A stretch of 64,000 nucleotides of DNA from NCBI GenBank assembly GCA_945897565.1, contig CAMDFN010000001.1:62001-126000 (forward strand), read 5' to 3'. The notes beneath the pieces are model-generated. The model was not told the DNA's origin. It saw only the letters and a program-made list of their open reading frames with translations, and ran no database searches. Positions 18,601-26,818 of the stretch are shown here, piece by piece (within the stretch, counting starts at the first letter, position 1; every line of letters begins with the position of its first letter). The DNA comes from Chryseobacterium gleum (GTDB taxonomy: Bacteria; Bacteroidota; Bacteroidia; Flavobacteriales_D; Crocinitomicaceae). Position numbers and translations under genes: made by a program.

Positions 18601-21600
18601 AATTTGCTGTTCCAATAGATCACTGCTATTTGTAATAGGCAAAATATTTACACCTTCAGGCGGTACCGTTTTGATTAAATTTCCTGCCTGATCATAGTAA
18701 TACAGGGTAAAATGATACAATTTTTCGGTATACGCATAATTCATTTGTTCCGCTACTGACAAACAATGTGAATTGTATTGTGCAGCAATGTTGCTCACTA
18801 GGCTATCAATATACTGTGCATACTGATTTTGAGCATTCATCAAGGCATTGTTGATCAATGCTTCTTCACATGGATTGGGTAATTGTACAGTAATTTCATT
18901 GATTGGCCCTAAGGTATCTTCAGGAATGACACAAGGTTTATCGCAAATTTGAGTTGGCTCGAGGTATAAATAGAGTGAGTCACTGAATCCAAACCAAATT
19001 AAACCATCTTTTACATTGTTGAGGCGAGCACAGAATTCATCTACGCAATTGCATAAATTCAGTTCTTTAAAAGCATCATAAGTGGCTAACTCCTTGTATA
19101 AATAATAATTATTATCTGTTGCCCATTCGTTATAATTGAACGCACAAGTCAAATATTGGACATAAGATTCTTTACACGGATCATCTGGCATTAACACCCC
19201 ATTACAAGGGCCAAATTCAGTGATACTCAAAGGTGGGAACATTGGTGAATTGGCATTTTGCGAGCTACTGTAATTATATAAGTAGAGTAAATATTCGTGC
19301 AAACAACTATCGTAGTCGTTCAACATGTAAGAGGTAGCATCTAAAAACTGTGGCTTGAGCTCGTGTCCGTTTGACGTTGCCCAATAGGATTGGTTATATA
19401 ACCAAATGGCTTCTTTGTATAAGGCATAGTATTTCTGATCGAGACGTGTGGTTGAAAAAGCCGCAATGGCAGTTGTCGTTGTATCTAATTTTTCTGGTAG
19501 AATACCAGGGCAATCCTGATTAGAAAAACTGTTTACATATTGCCAAAATAATTGTTGGCCTTCAATGGAATTCAAGACATTTTTCTCAAGTATATCCTCA
19601 TAGGCGTACATCGGATATTCCTTTTCAAAACCAATACAAGGTGTTACGGTGTCTTGGGCATTAGCTGTTTCAAATTGTAGATATGCGCTTGCATATGCCT
19701 GGTACATTTGTTCAAATTGCGAACTTGCTGCTATGGAAGCATTTAAAAAACCTAAAATGTTATTTGCTCCCTGGTTTCCTATTGGGTTCGCTTCCAGATA
19801 AGTTAAAAATTCACCGTTATTTCTTGCAACTCGGCTGTACACGAAATCTTCTTTTGAAATTGGACTTAAAAGTGGTGCTAAAGAATCTTGGGCCCGCAAA
19901 TTATAGCGCTGAATGCCTTCAAGATACCTGGCGTATTCAAAGAGTACATTTGTTGCATAACCATAGTTGGCCGCAAACATCATAGGATCCTTTAAATAAT
20001 CAAGGTTATCTATGCCAATAATGGCATTTTCCATGAAGTGCAAATAAGCTGGCGTCGGGAAATGAAAGCCATTTTTGGTGAAATAATAATAATCTTTCGT
20101 TTCAATGTAATTGGTATCTAGAACAGTTAGATTATGTACCATATTGAAACTATCAATTGCACTGGTATACAATGCATATTGATCAAGTGTTTGGTCAATA
20201 TAAAATTGGCCGCTCTGTAGACGTTCCATCCGAATGGTATCGAGGGCAATGATATTGATACCCGTTGAATCACAGGCTCTACATTCTTTGAGATTCAAAC
20301 AAGTCTGCCCCGTAACTATTCCCTGCGTTCCATTGTCAAAAGTGACATGCAGTATGAACTGATTGTATGCTTGATTGACATTGGCATAACCCACCACTTC
20401 CATAGATTCTACAGAAGCAATATGCGAAATCGGATTAGCTGAATTACCTTTCAAAATTGTCTTACATGAACCGGCAGTAATAGTCACCTGATTTAAACCT
20501 GAGTCAAACTCAGACATGGTCTGATGAACACCTGGTTCGAATTGATCCGTGATGAAATGATCCAAGTAGATGGAGGTAAACCAATCAATTTGATTCAAAT
20601 CTATACCACTTGTATAAGGTAAACACTCTTTGAGTAAATCCTCCAAAGAATTAAATGCTTCGTGCTCATCTGAACGACATTCCATGGGTATAGGTAGCCC
20701 GAAAGAACCCACAGGAATGCCTATCTGATTTTGGCCATTGACAATTCTCAATACATCTCCTTTGAGGTGAACGGTTGTGTTGTTAGATAAATATGCATCG
20801 ACTTCAAAAGTGTAAGAACCCGTTGAAACCATATTGTCGAAATACTGAACAATATTCATGTCATTCCAATTGAATCCTGGAGGATAGTTCTGGTCAAACT
20901 GGATATACAAACCATCTTGTGCGTTCAAGTTTGCATTGAATAAATGGTAGGTGTTTAAATTGTCACTGATCCAATATACGTCGAAAGGTTGAGGACCACC
21001 GATGGCATTTTCAATGCTGAGCGTTTGTAAGCCAGTGTAACTGGTGTTTGCCAACGGATCGATATCTACAGCTGTTGTGCTCGTCAATAACTGACTGGCG
21101 GCAAGGGCACTTAATATATTTTGAAGGTCAGCGCCAAACTGATTTTGGGTGCCTACGCTTTGAAAATTACAATTCGCCAAATCAAAACCTACCATGGTTC
21201 CATTGATCTGAAGGGTCTGATTGAGGCCATTTGCAACGTAGATTCCTTCGGCATGAAACGCACTTGAACTATTGTGATACAAATGATAGATTTCATTGAT
21301 GTCATCCCAGGCAATTGCGCTAGAACTTTTCGTAAGTGTAATGCTTGCAACAATAGTTGACGATGGATTTTCTATCCAAGAAAGTGTCAATGTATTTCCG
21401 CTTGCGATGACTTGTTGGTAAAGATCAGGAATGGTGCCCGGAGAGGCATAATTGTTATTGGCATAATACATACTCAGCAGTCCGCTGAAGTCATTTAAGT
21501 GCACATTGTTATTATCCAACTGATCAACACTGGCCAATTCGCTTAATAAGCTTTCAAACGCAAATTCAATCGGACACTGCCCAGTACTCAAGTACAACTG

Positions 21601-24600
21601 ATAAGCACTCTGATTAGGTGTTGCATTGGGTATGACATCTTGAATGGCAGCAAAGCGCCTGTCTTTTTGTTCGTATTCATTAGCGAGCGCAAAATTGCAT
21701 GGTTGCGCTGGGTTCATGAACCCAGAGGTACTGAAACTGAATGGCAAGTTTGAAGCATCAAACAAACCGGTTGTAAATGGATTGAAATTTTCGTTACCAA
21801 TGCAACCACAATAAGAAGTGCATTCTTCTAATGCTATACAATCTGAAATTTCATGTTGAAGTTGTTGCTTGATACTTGAATAAAACATCCTTAGGTTGTT
21901 CCATTCGTTGTTCAGGATGGTGATTTCATAAGCACCATTGTATAAGCCACCAAAATCGAAGCAAGCGGCATTGGGGTTGGAATAAATATTATTACCGCAT
22001 CTTGCGCTGAAAGCAGCAACTTCAATTGCAGAGCGCCAAACGCCTCCTATTTGCTGAAAATGCATGAAACGGTCATACATTTCTGTGCTTGCCAGACCAC
22101 ATGTAGAGGTAGCGTAGCCTGTCATGTTACTCATGAACGGATCCCACGCATGGGTGGAACTAGGAACCCACCAAGGTTCAATAGCAGCACTTACACTTAC
22201 CTGACCACTTTGAGAAAAAATAGGCTGGTAACCTGAGGGGAGTAAATGGGCATTTACAGCTTCTTCAAAAGTAGTTGTGCCCAACAATAACTCATCAAAA
22301 GATTGACTTGAGTAAGCATCTGTGCTTTGGAGTTTTTCACCAAAACTCAAACAGGTCTCATAGTAACAATATTCCGGATGGTATTTGATGAGCGATTTTG
22401 CCCAAGAAGATTCAAAACTATTGATGAAGTCATTGACATTAGCCAACTCTTGCGGATAAATGTAAGGTTGTCCAGAACTATTGAATTTAATCAGTGAAGT
22501 ACTTACAGGTTGCGGCGAATAAGCACCTGCATTTTGTTGTAACATAATACGGCTTGTGTCTCCGTTAGCGTCTAAATAGATAGGGTGTTCACCGAAGGCG
22601 TCGATTAATTTAGGGTGCTGCCAAATTTGGCTATTACCATAGGTATTCAATAAGGTATTGGCATTAAAAATTGATAAATTGTGTTGACTCGGATCAATTT
22701 GATTATTTTGATCGAGATATGCTGCGTATTGTCCGCCTGGGGTCATGTCCATTTGAAACAGCTCATAGGCGAAACGGCATGGATCAAAAGTAGAGTCACA
22801 GATATCTTGACAGTTTTTCAGCTCCTCATAATAATCATTGGCGGTCCCAAGGTTTGATGCAATATAGTCGTCTAAGGTCCCAAGATCATTTAAACAAGAT
22901 TCACAAGTGATTTCACAGTCTGTAAGATCAATGGCTGCAAGTGCTTCTTGTTGAAAATCATATAAGGTCTGCACGCAAGTATTTAAGGTGGTATCTAAAT
23001 ACATGTCAATAAATTGTTGACGGGCATCCACGTTAATTGTCAAATCCTTTACCAATTGATAGGTTCCAATCGGTAAATTAAAGGCTGTTAAAGTTACAGG
23101 TGCAAATTGACCATGATCATTGTCATCGCATAAAGGATGAAAGGTATAAACCCCATTTTCTAGTTGGAAATGACCTGTTAATTGGTTGGTAATTGGCGCA
23201 GTCAAAACGTTTTGAGCGCAATCGTTTAGTAGAGAAATGCTAAGGTCATAAACACAGTTCACACAAATATCCGGTAAACATTCAAAATTCAATGGATCAA
23301 TTTGGAATGCGTAATCAATCACAACATCTGAACTATTGACAAGTGTAAAGAAACTTGAATAGTGGATTTGTTCCCCGTTGATATCTATGGCATTCACCGC
23401 ACTATCCGCACCAAAAGCATCGATTGTCAACTCAACTGCCGCATCTTCTTCGCTTTCAATGGCAAGTAAATTACTTGGTGCATCACCACCAAGTGCAGTT
23501 GCAATCACCCGACCTTCTTGATCTAAGTAACTGACACTCGCTTGCCCATTGGCGTCAATTACTGCGTTTTTCTGATAATGTGAATGGTATCCAACCTCGG
23601 AACCAAACAAACGGTCTAACTCTAATTGATTGGGTTTAGAATACAGATAGGTGGCTTCATGGCCAGAACCTAACTGAAACGCTGAGCCTACACCACCTTG
23701 TTTGCTGATTCGGCCTGTGTTATCAGGCGTATATTCTATCTGGCTAAACGGAAATTCTTGTGCATCTGGAACATAGCCTTGTTCTGCAGTTTGGTTCGGG
23801 TTAGATGTCGAATAGTAATTCGAAGCACCACTTTGCACAGACATCGGCTCTGCTTGTAAAACACAAGAATTTTGCTGCGGTGAGAGATCAAAATCTAATC
23901 TAGAGTATCCTTCTGTTGCTGCATTCTGATTGAAATTAGCATAGAAATGAATACTTGCCGATTTGAAAGGGTCATTCACCTGACACCACGGTTGTGCCAC
24001 TGGTGTTGGTAAAACTTGAACAGCCGGCCTACCTTGGTGATCATAAATTGTTTCACCAACAATGACATTTTGATCAGAATTTACTTGCGTAACCATCTGA
24101 CGGTTACGCAAACTACCATCTGCATAACTGATGACCTCTTTTTTCTTACCTTGTTCGGCAAATGTGGTAGCCAATTGCCAATTGAGCTGTTTTTCGTGTT
24201 GTAATTGAGGGTTGACATGAAATTTTTGATCAGTTGGCACTATATCAACAGTTCCAGACTCACTTAAATTCCAAGCGCCAAAAACGGTATGGCCATTTGC
24301 ATTAACGCCAACGCCCCTTACCCGAAAGAGCAACCATCCTTTGTCAAACAAAAGATTGATTTTATATTCGTTATTGGAGGTACTTATTCTAGTTGAGTTG
24401 TATTTGAAATTGTAGGCTAGTGCGGCTTCATTTTTGTCAACATTTAGAATATCTGAGTAGTCATTGATATACACGTATTCTAATTGGTATTCTAAGATGC
24501 CTGCAATGGAGTTGTCCCAAGAAAGCGAAAGCTGATCAATGGTTTCGGCTTGATCACAATCAATGTTTTCCTTTAATATTGGATTGAAAATAATTGGGCT

Positions 24601-25131
24601 GCTTAGATTGGTAAATGCTATCCGTTTTTCAATTAAAATTTCACCCTTAATAATCAGGTTTGCAGGTAAATCTTGTTGGGTTTGTTGATCAACAGATATC
24701 GCTAATAATTCAAGTTCTAAACGGTAACAATTTTTAAAACGAGCACTTTCAATTGCTCTGTAATTGGTATCGGCAAATGGATTGTAAGCAATGGAGAGTG
24801 AGATGGTCGTATCGGGAATACTCTGGTTATTGACGTCCCATCTTTTGACCTTCACAGAAACTTCTGTTTCAAAAGCTGTCCCGAAGTAGGCCTCATAATG
24901 TTGATCAACTTCTAAAGAGATGCGATTCAAAACCTGAATATCTTGCTCATTGGTACTTGGAAAAGCACCTTGTAAAGCAAAAGAAGCATTTGGCTGACCA
25001 ATAGTTACGGCTGTACCTTGATATGGTGTGTGAATACTCGCCACATAAGGAATGATTTGCGCATAGCCAATCTGACAAGAAAGCGTAAATGCTGCGGCAA
25101 TAACCAATAAATTGCGTAGTAGTTTTTTCAT
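12637..25131 (-). CDS. giant exported YD/RHS polymorphic toxin with beta-propeller insert and nuclease-like tip
   Basis: 4,164 aa. A signal peptide (1-25) precedes a Cys-rich N-terminal two thirds with RHS-type motifs (TYQYNSLNQLVSQKSPD near 2210). Between ~2230 and ~3120 lie repeated YCF48/BNR-like propeller blades (GFAVGTDGIILKTLDGGQTW). YD repeats follow (YDRLGRLIVS, YDYDIHGNVKTL), then the RHS core end YPNLGLFLTRD...NSPLALVDKNG near 3,910. The tip (~3911-4164) has a glycine-rich hydrophobic part, then GTRIHKEFESIIDEYG, RLDVVLGD and DLKSGG, which resemble a PD-(D/E)xK nuclease core (E, D, DxK). The core should cage the toxin until delivery. It is the seventh gene of an eight-gene operon, with its immunity gene overlapping at the end. 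Confidence 0.9.
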   Translation of the reverse strand: MKKLLRNLLVIAAAFTLSCQIGYAQIIPYVASIHTPYQGTAVTIGQPNASFALQGAFPSTNEQDIQVLNRISLEVDQHYEAYFGTAFETEVSVKVKRWDVNNQSIPDTTISLSIAYNPFADTNYRAIESARFKNCYRLELELLAISVDQQTQQDLPANLIIKGEILIEKRIAFTNLSSPIIFNPILKENIDCDQAETIDQLSLSWDNSIAGILEYQLEYVYINDYSDILNVDKNEAALAYNFKYNSTRISTSNNEYKINLLFDKGWLLFRVRGVGVNANGHTVFGAWNLSESGTVDIVPTDQKFHVNPQLQHEKQLNWQLATTFAEQGKKKEVISYADGSLRNRQMVTQVNSDQNVIVGETIYDHQGRPAVQVLPTPVAQPWCQVNDPFKSASIHFYANFNQNAATEGYSRLDFDLSPQQNSCVLQAEPMSVQSGASNYYSTSNPNQTAEQGYVPDAQEFPFSQIEYTPDNTGRISKQGGVGSAFQLGSGHEATYLYSKPNQLELDRLFGSEVGYHSHYQKNAVIDANGQASVSYLDQEGRVIATALGGDAPSNLLAIESEEDAAVELTIDAFGADSAVNAIDINGEQIHYSSFFTLVNSSDVVIDYAFQIDPLNFECLPDICVNCVYDLSISLLNDCAQNVLTAPITNQLTGHFQLENGVYTFHPLCDDNDHGQFAPVTLTAFNLPIGTYQLVKDLTINVDARQQFIDMYLDTTLNTCVQTLYDFQQEALAAIDLTDCEITCESCLNDLGTLDDYIASNLGTANDYYEELKNCQDICDSTFDPCRFAYELFQMDMTPGGQYAAYLDQNNQIDPSQHNLSIFNANTLLNTYGNSQIWQHPKLIDAFGEHPIYLDANGDTSRIMLQQNAGAYSPQPVSTSLIKFNSSGQPYIYPQELANVNDFINSFESSWAKSLIKYHPEYCYYETCLSFGEKLQSTDAYSSQSFDELLLGTTTFEEAVNAHLLPSGYQPIFSQSGQVSVSAAIEPWWVPSSTHAWDPFMSNMTGYATSTCGLASTEMYDRFMHFQQIGGVWRSAIEVAAFSARCGNNIYSNPNAACFDFGGLYNGAYEITILNNEWNNLRMFYSSIKQQLQHEISDCIALEECTSYCGCIGNENFNPFTTGLFDASNLPFSFSTSGFMNPAQPCNFALANEYEQKDRRFAAIQDVIPNATPNQSAYQLYLSTGQCPIEFAFESLLSELASVDQLDNNNVHLNDFSGLLSMYYANNNYASPGTIPDLYQQVIASGNTLTLSWIENPSSTIVASITLTKSSSAIAWDDINEIYHLYHNSSSAFHAEGIYVANGLNQTLQINGTMVGFDLANCNFQSVGTQNQFGADLQNILSALAASQLLTSTTAVDIDPLANTSYTGLQTLSIENAIGGPQPFDVYWISDNLNTYHLFNANLNAQDGLYIQFDQNYPPGFNWNDMNIVQYFDNMVSTGSYTFEVDAYLSNNTTVHLKGDVLRIVNGQNQIGIPVGSFGLPIPMECRSDEHEAFNSLEDLLKECLPYTSGIDLNQIDWFTSIYLDHFITDQFEPGVHQTMSEFDSGLNQVTITAGSCKTILKGNSANPISHIASVESMEVVGYANVNQAYNQFILHVTFDNGTQGIVTGQTCLNLKECRACDSTGINIIALDTIRMERLQSGQFYIDQTLDQYALYTSAIDSFNMVHNLTVLDTNYIETKDYYYFTKNGFHFPTPAYLHFMENAIIGIDNLDYLKDPMMFAANYGYATNVLFEYARYLEGIQRYNLRAQDSLAPLLSPISKEDFVYSRVARNNGEFLTYLEANPIGNQGANNILGFLNASIAASSQFEQMYQAYASAYLQFETANAQDTVTPCIGFEKEYPMYAYEDILEKNVLNSIEGQQLFWQYVNSFSNQDCPGILPEKLDTTTTAIAAFSTTRLDQKYYALYKEAIWLYNQSYWATSNGHELKPQFLDATSYMLNDYDSCLHEYLLYLYNYSSSQNANSPMFPPLSITEFGPCNGVLMPDDPCKESYVQYLTCAFNYNEWATDNNYYLYKELATYDAFKELNLCNCVDEFCARLNNVKDGLIWFGFSDSLYLYLEPTQICDKPCVIPEDTLGPINEITVQLPNPCEEALINNALMNAQNQYAQYIDSLVSNIAAQYNSHCLSVAEQMNYAYTEKLYHFTLYYYDQAGNLIKTVPPEGVNILPITNSSDLLEQQIIADRKLHQKKIFTSHRLATTYQYNSLNQLVSQKSPDTDPMKVFELQLTNGLHPRLVTNQIQMLDNQVGYLAGEVPTTNGVNTTRGYLYKTTDAGHTWNRVYGLVGADLKKTVMVNAQTGFAVGTDGIILKTLDGGQTWDLLPTWTALSFVSDILDIDYLSAVNNNQLIFVGKNGLIAKSTDLINFTLSNTGIAPTATITSITHDLTKHYVSVFDGFKSQIYERAFAASTWSPIGTFSAPELTCIDQLTDNSYVAAGKDARLYRLDPNSSTLEWQLIDHNIKTDIQQLAFFNLQQGMALSNQKLYRTADGGQTWTELPQQNVLSLQRSADRTTISVSTANGQLLSFVPSSNILNAPIQVNHANGTASIESIWTSHVQNGNYIAAPMSFASGNSLFVTNNAYQQLPSWVSVALPAGEIVKDIQLKSQNASGLGLHGAILCQSGTIYTIDWAAFSTSINVQTALSNVVDMHMDAANDKITALNASGQLYTLDLNALPNGWIQEFSGITGSYKALYRSGAAIQLVGIDKLKVQLGSSPSTTNLTNAIAPTQINHLFTHPNTAQILALGTDGQLYALENQKWKLKATGTNSNLKSIAWENGSYFIAGSAGYLYQGTIFNEQFSASELMMNTGHPVSQDVTEDLNSLVVLQGKMYVVGQNGCTLYSPQINNFGLAKTYQGNQTLNHIGFYSQSGTTKILSCGLASTVLSHVGASTIARKDLFLTGIKDVHFSSSTHGTLLAGNSTLRKMNTNQQWKTIKPDAASAAILSSQYTKVWSVSAAKSLVVGANAGAMIQNETASISTSLPTNVVALTANQGNYYFAKANAVVALTISSNGSFGTPTTYNYTGQQINSIDVLDNNDFAIAGENGFFAYQGIGSGSIFSASIQNADINVLKFIDHVYAVAAGDNGAYYKFNATGMTPYGYATAGTWAEIQDVYASGNDPYLVDNATDIDIYALDFASYDQAVFGGKYLSGFGVSNPLHCYVRFLHDPNAKYSSRFFYDRLGRLIVSQNARQFNASPKKYSYSLYDELGRVVEAGEKTENPANVLQFKGIFGTLVSGYYNPITVNDSLLNVWVRGGGARKEVTKSYYDQTAFNNVPNFNPNILTQRKRIVHVAYYEVLDTNHLEAYDHATHYDYDIHGNVKTLIQDNQKMEENFPSLAFQRYKQVDYTYDLISGNVHRVSVQTGQQDQWHHAYQYDADNRITNAYTNKETPILSSGLPIALENELLQNTDWQRDARYHYYDHGPLSRTELGKDMLQGLDYTYTLQGWMKGINATSLDSLNDPGLDAASGLTNNPNSWFAKDVMSFGLHYYAGDFTPINTAINGSPQAGIVGSDVASYGADLYNGNIRAMQTTLTHPTTYQVLPQANAYEYDQLNRLKSSRSFTNLSANNWQSGSVYSNKYFNTFEYDAMGNILTQKRHKQDGTQIEDMTYRYQRDANGFLLSNRLYHVNDAIDSTIDATDIDDQGAGFDPLNININGAYNYVYDEEGRLVKDKAEDIQQIVWRVDGKVKEINRSTGSTMPRLKFDYDAMGRRIAKHVYNNQTGLLEKSTYYLLDAQGNTMATYDYAQEPNQTMSFQLKERHIYGSSRLGMYAESVTLVENPSTENNNTVVNQGFKQYEMTNHLGNVLTVIHDIKIPMNNGSGPAVSSYRVGIRTCSDYSPFGVELDGRTVSGGYRYGYSGNCIESEILVSQNLYDFSERLYYPNLGLFLTRDIYQSEYPMFNSYGYAANSPLALVDKNGQFIGTIIGAVVGGVISAVKGENVWKGVATGAIAGAASDVIIFTCGTGAIAILSAGAVSGAVGNTAEQMIIHGKNIKQLNKKEIAYSAGFGALIGYFGTKITSSASARFFKSNKKDYLAGIVKGGTVDDYYQSLEILNNTANKAVEKVGPGKGPIYGTRIHKEFESIIDEYGGNLSTEVSYFEGKVVPHGTKGSVRLDVVLGDINNPSAIFDLKSGGASLTQSRIRQIRNHLPLDSKKIPIEEIKIQNSSNK
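13575..13665 (-). repeat. RHS tip-junction repeat in the expressed gene
   Basis: This 91-bp stretch of the giant gene encodes residues around 3823-3853 (RVGIRTCSDYSPFGVELDG and following). It matches 36498-36588 with two mismatches, and shorter parts match the other three cassettes. It lies just before the variable tip and points opposite to the cassettes, which makes it an inversion substrate. Confidence 0.92.
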
Positions 25132-25132
25132 G

Positions 25133-25849
25133 TTACTTGATGTTTCGTAGGTCTATGATCTCAAAAGCCGCAAACTTGCTATTTGTAGTTTGGCACTTCG
25201 AATCAGTAAAAATATCTTGGGGTGTTTGCATCTTTTTTTTCTCTACCTGAGCACCATATTCATAGCGCTCGAAGGTTACGTCCATAATGGGCAAAACAGG
25301 CGCAGACTCTTCATAAGGATCTAACTGTAATGGGGCTGCACTGACTAATTGGTAATTAACAATTTGGTTTTTAGGATTAATGGTCATGCGCACCTGGCTA
25401 TATTCGCTGCCCTGCGGTAAGGTCAACTCAAATCTTACAAAATCTTTAGCCTGCCATTTTCTGACTTGCAATTGACTAAGAACTTCTTTAGACATGTTGT
25501 AAAATTGTTGTTGATCTATTCGAAAATTTGTTGGTTCTTGAATCATGATTTTCTGATTCAAGGTGTCATATAACAGCACTAAGTCTTTAGTTTGAATTCC
25601 TTGATAACTGAATTGCTGGAAATTGAGTAATTGCGTTTTTGAATTATAGGTCAGATAACCTTCAGCTTTTTCTAGCGTATCACCGGTGAGTTGATCAATA
25701 AAAGTATAGTGGCATTTATACGCATAACTTGACTCAAAATTGGTCACCTTTTGAACCTCATCAAGCGCTTTGATATATTCAGCAGGTGCAACAGAAACCC
25801 ATTGTGCCATAGCAAACATTGGCAGGAAAATGAACAGGAATTTCATCAT
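25133..25849 (-). CDS. exported LolA-like accessory protein of the RHS operon
   Basis: 238 aa. An N-terminal signal peptide (FLFIFLPMFAMAQ) is followed by a strand-rich domain (AEGYLTYNSKTQLLNFQQFSYQG, KIMIQEPTNF, QVRMTINPKNQIVNY) reminiscent of the LolA/LolB fold that binds lipids or unfolded chains. It begins four bases inside the upstream gene and ends one base before the giant toxin gene. A periplasmic chaperone for the toxin is a plausible role, but the family assignment is tentative. Confidence 0.65.
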   Translation of the reverse strand: MMKFLFIFLPMFAMAQWVSVAPAEYIKALDEVQKVTNFESSYAYKCHYTFIDQLTGDTLEKAEGYLTYNSKTQLLNFQQFSYQGIQTKDLVLLYDTLNQKIMIQEPTNFRIDQQQFYNMSKEVLSQLQVRKWQAKDFVRFELTLPQGSEYSQVRMTINPKNQIVNYQLVSAAPLQLDPYEESAPVLPIMDVTFERYEYGAQVEKKKMQTPQDIFTDSKCQTTNSKFAAFEIIDLRNIK

Positions 25850-26808
25850 TGTTTTTGGATATTTTCTCTATTTTCTTGAATAGTCATGATACCACGTTCG
25901 GTTTCTTTTTTCACCCGAACTAATTTTCCTTCTTCGTCATATTCGTAGAAAGTGGCATAATTTCTTTCGTCTAGTTCGGCCATGAGTCTCAGGCTAATCG
26001 GGTCATACACATAACTCATCATGCTTCCATCTTCTGGGAAAAATCGGATATCGTCAAAGAAGACATCTCCACCATTTGTTTTCAATTGAATTGACATGTT
26101 TGTAGCCGTTGAAGGGATGTCTATCAGACCTTCAATTCTTTGCCAACCGTCAATAATGACACCTTGCGGTAGAAGTACATTGACTTGAGTCGCATTTGTA
26201 TAGCTTATTTCAATGTGCGGATTGGTGTAAGTGGTTGTGCCGGCAGGTGCTTGATCTTCTTTGACCCAAGCCGATACCACATATTTACCTGGGCTTGGTG
26301 AAAATGATGTAATGCAATCTGAACATTTAACTTCATCTTGGCAGTACAAGCGGGCTCCTTGTTGGGTTACAATTTGAACGGTTCCGCTGCAAGTTTGTGG
26401 CTTAACCTTGAGAATATAGTATTTGTTAGAAGTACTACTTATAGTGCAAGAAGCCGAGCTAAAATCACCGCTTGAAATTTGATTCAAATAAGAATCGACT
26501 AACTCGCAATTTGTTAAAGCACTTGTATTAAAAGGGCCATATGTTTCCCAGGTACCGCTTGCATTGATCAAATTCACTTGTAGGCCAGGGCCGTTTCCTG
26601 CGAACTGAAAAATATAATATAAAGTGGTATTTCCACAAGAAGCATCATTTCCTGCATAAAAGTCAAAATCCTGACTCATTGAATTACATACACGTAATGC
26701 GGCAGCACAACTCGTATTGTAACACGCAGGACTTTGTGCATAAGAAGAAGTTTGCAAAACCGCAGTTAGTATCCCAACTACGATTCCTAGAAACAAGTTA
26801 AATTTCAT
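25846..26808 (-). CDS. exported protein with carbohydrate-binding-like domain and RHS N-protein tail
   Basis: 320 aa. Signal peptide (~1-24), then a Cys-rich region (CYNTSCAALRVCN) and a galactose-binding-like jelly roll (VVSAWVKEDQAPAG, GWQRIEGLIDIPSTATNMSI, DVFFDDIRFFPEDG). The C-terminal segment YVYDPISLRLMAELDERNYA-TFYEYDEEGKLVRVKKETE is the ending typical of Bacteroidota RHS N-terminal proteins. In most such loci this tail belongs to the large N-terminal protein; here it is a separate polypeptide, so the N-protein appears split. Ten bases follow the 1,894-aa gene. Confidence 0.72.
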   Translation of the reverse strand: MKFNLFLGIVVGILTAVLQTSSYAQSPACYNTSCAAALRVCNSMSQDFDFYAGNDASCGNTTLYYIFQFAGNGPGLQVNLINASGTWETYGPFNTSALTNCELVDSYLNQISSGDFSSASCTISSTSNKYYILKVKPQTCSGTVQIVTQQGARLYCQDEVKCSDCITSFSPSPGKYVVSAWVKEDQAPAGTTTYTNPHIEISYTNATQVNVLLPQGVIIDGWQRIEGLIDIPSTATNMSIQLKTNGGDVFFDDIRFFPEDGSMMSYVYDPISLRLMAELDERNYATFYEYDEEGKLVRVKKETERGIMTIQENRENIQKQ

Positions 26809-26818
26809 GGTAATGCGC

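Noticed and set aside
19683-19985. 100-aa plus-strand frame within the giant RHS gene
   Set aside because: It is antisense to coding sequence with no motif and no neighbours; one of many such frames in the long gene.
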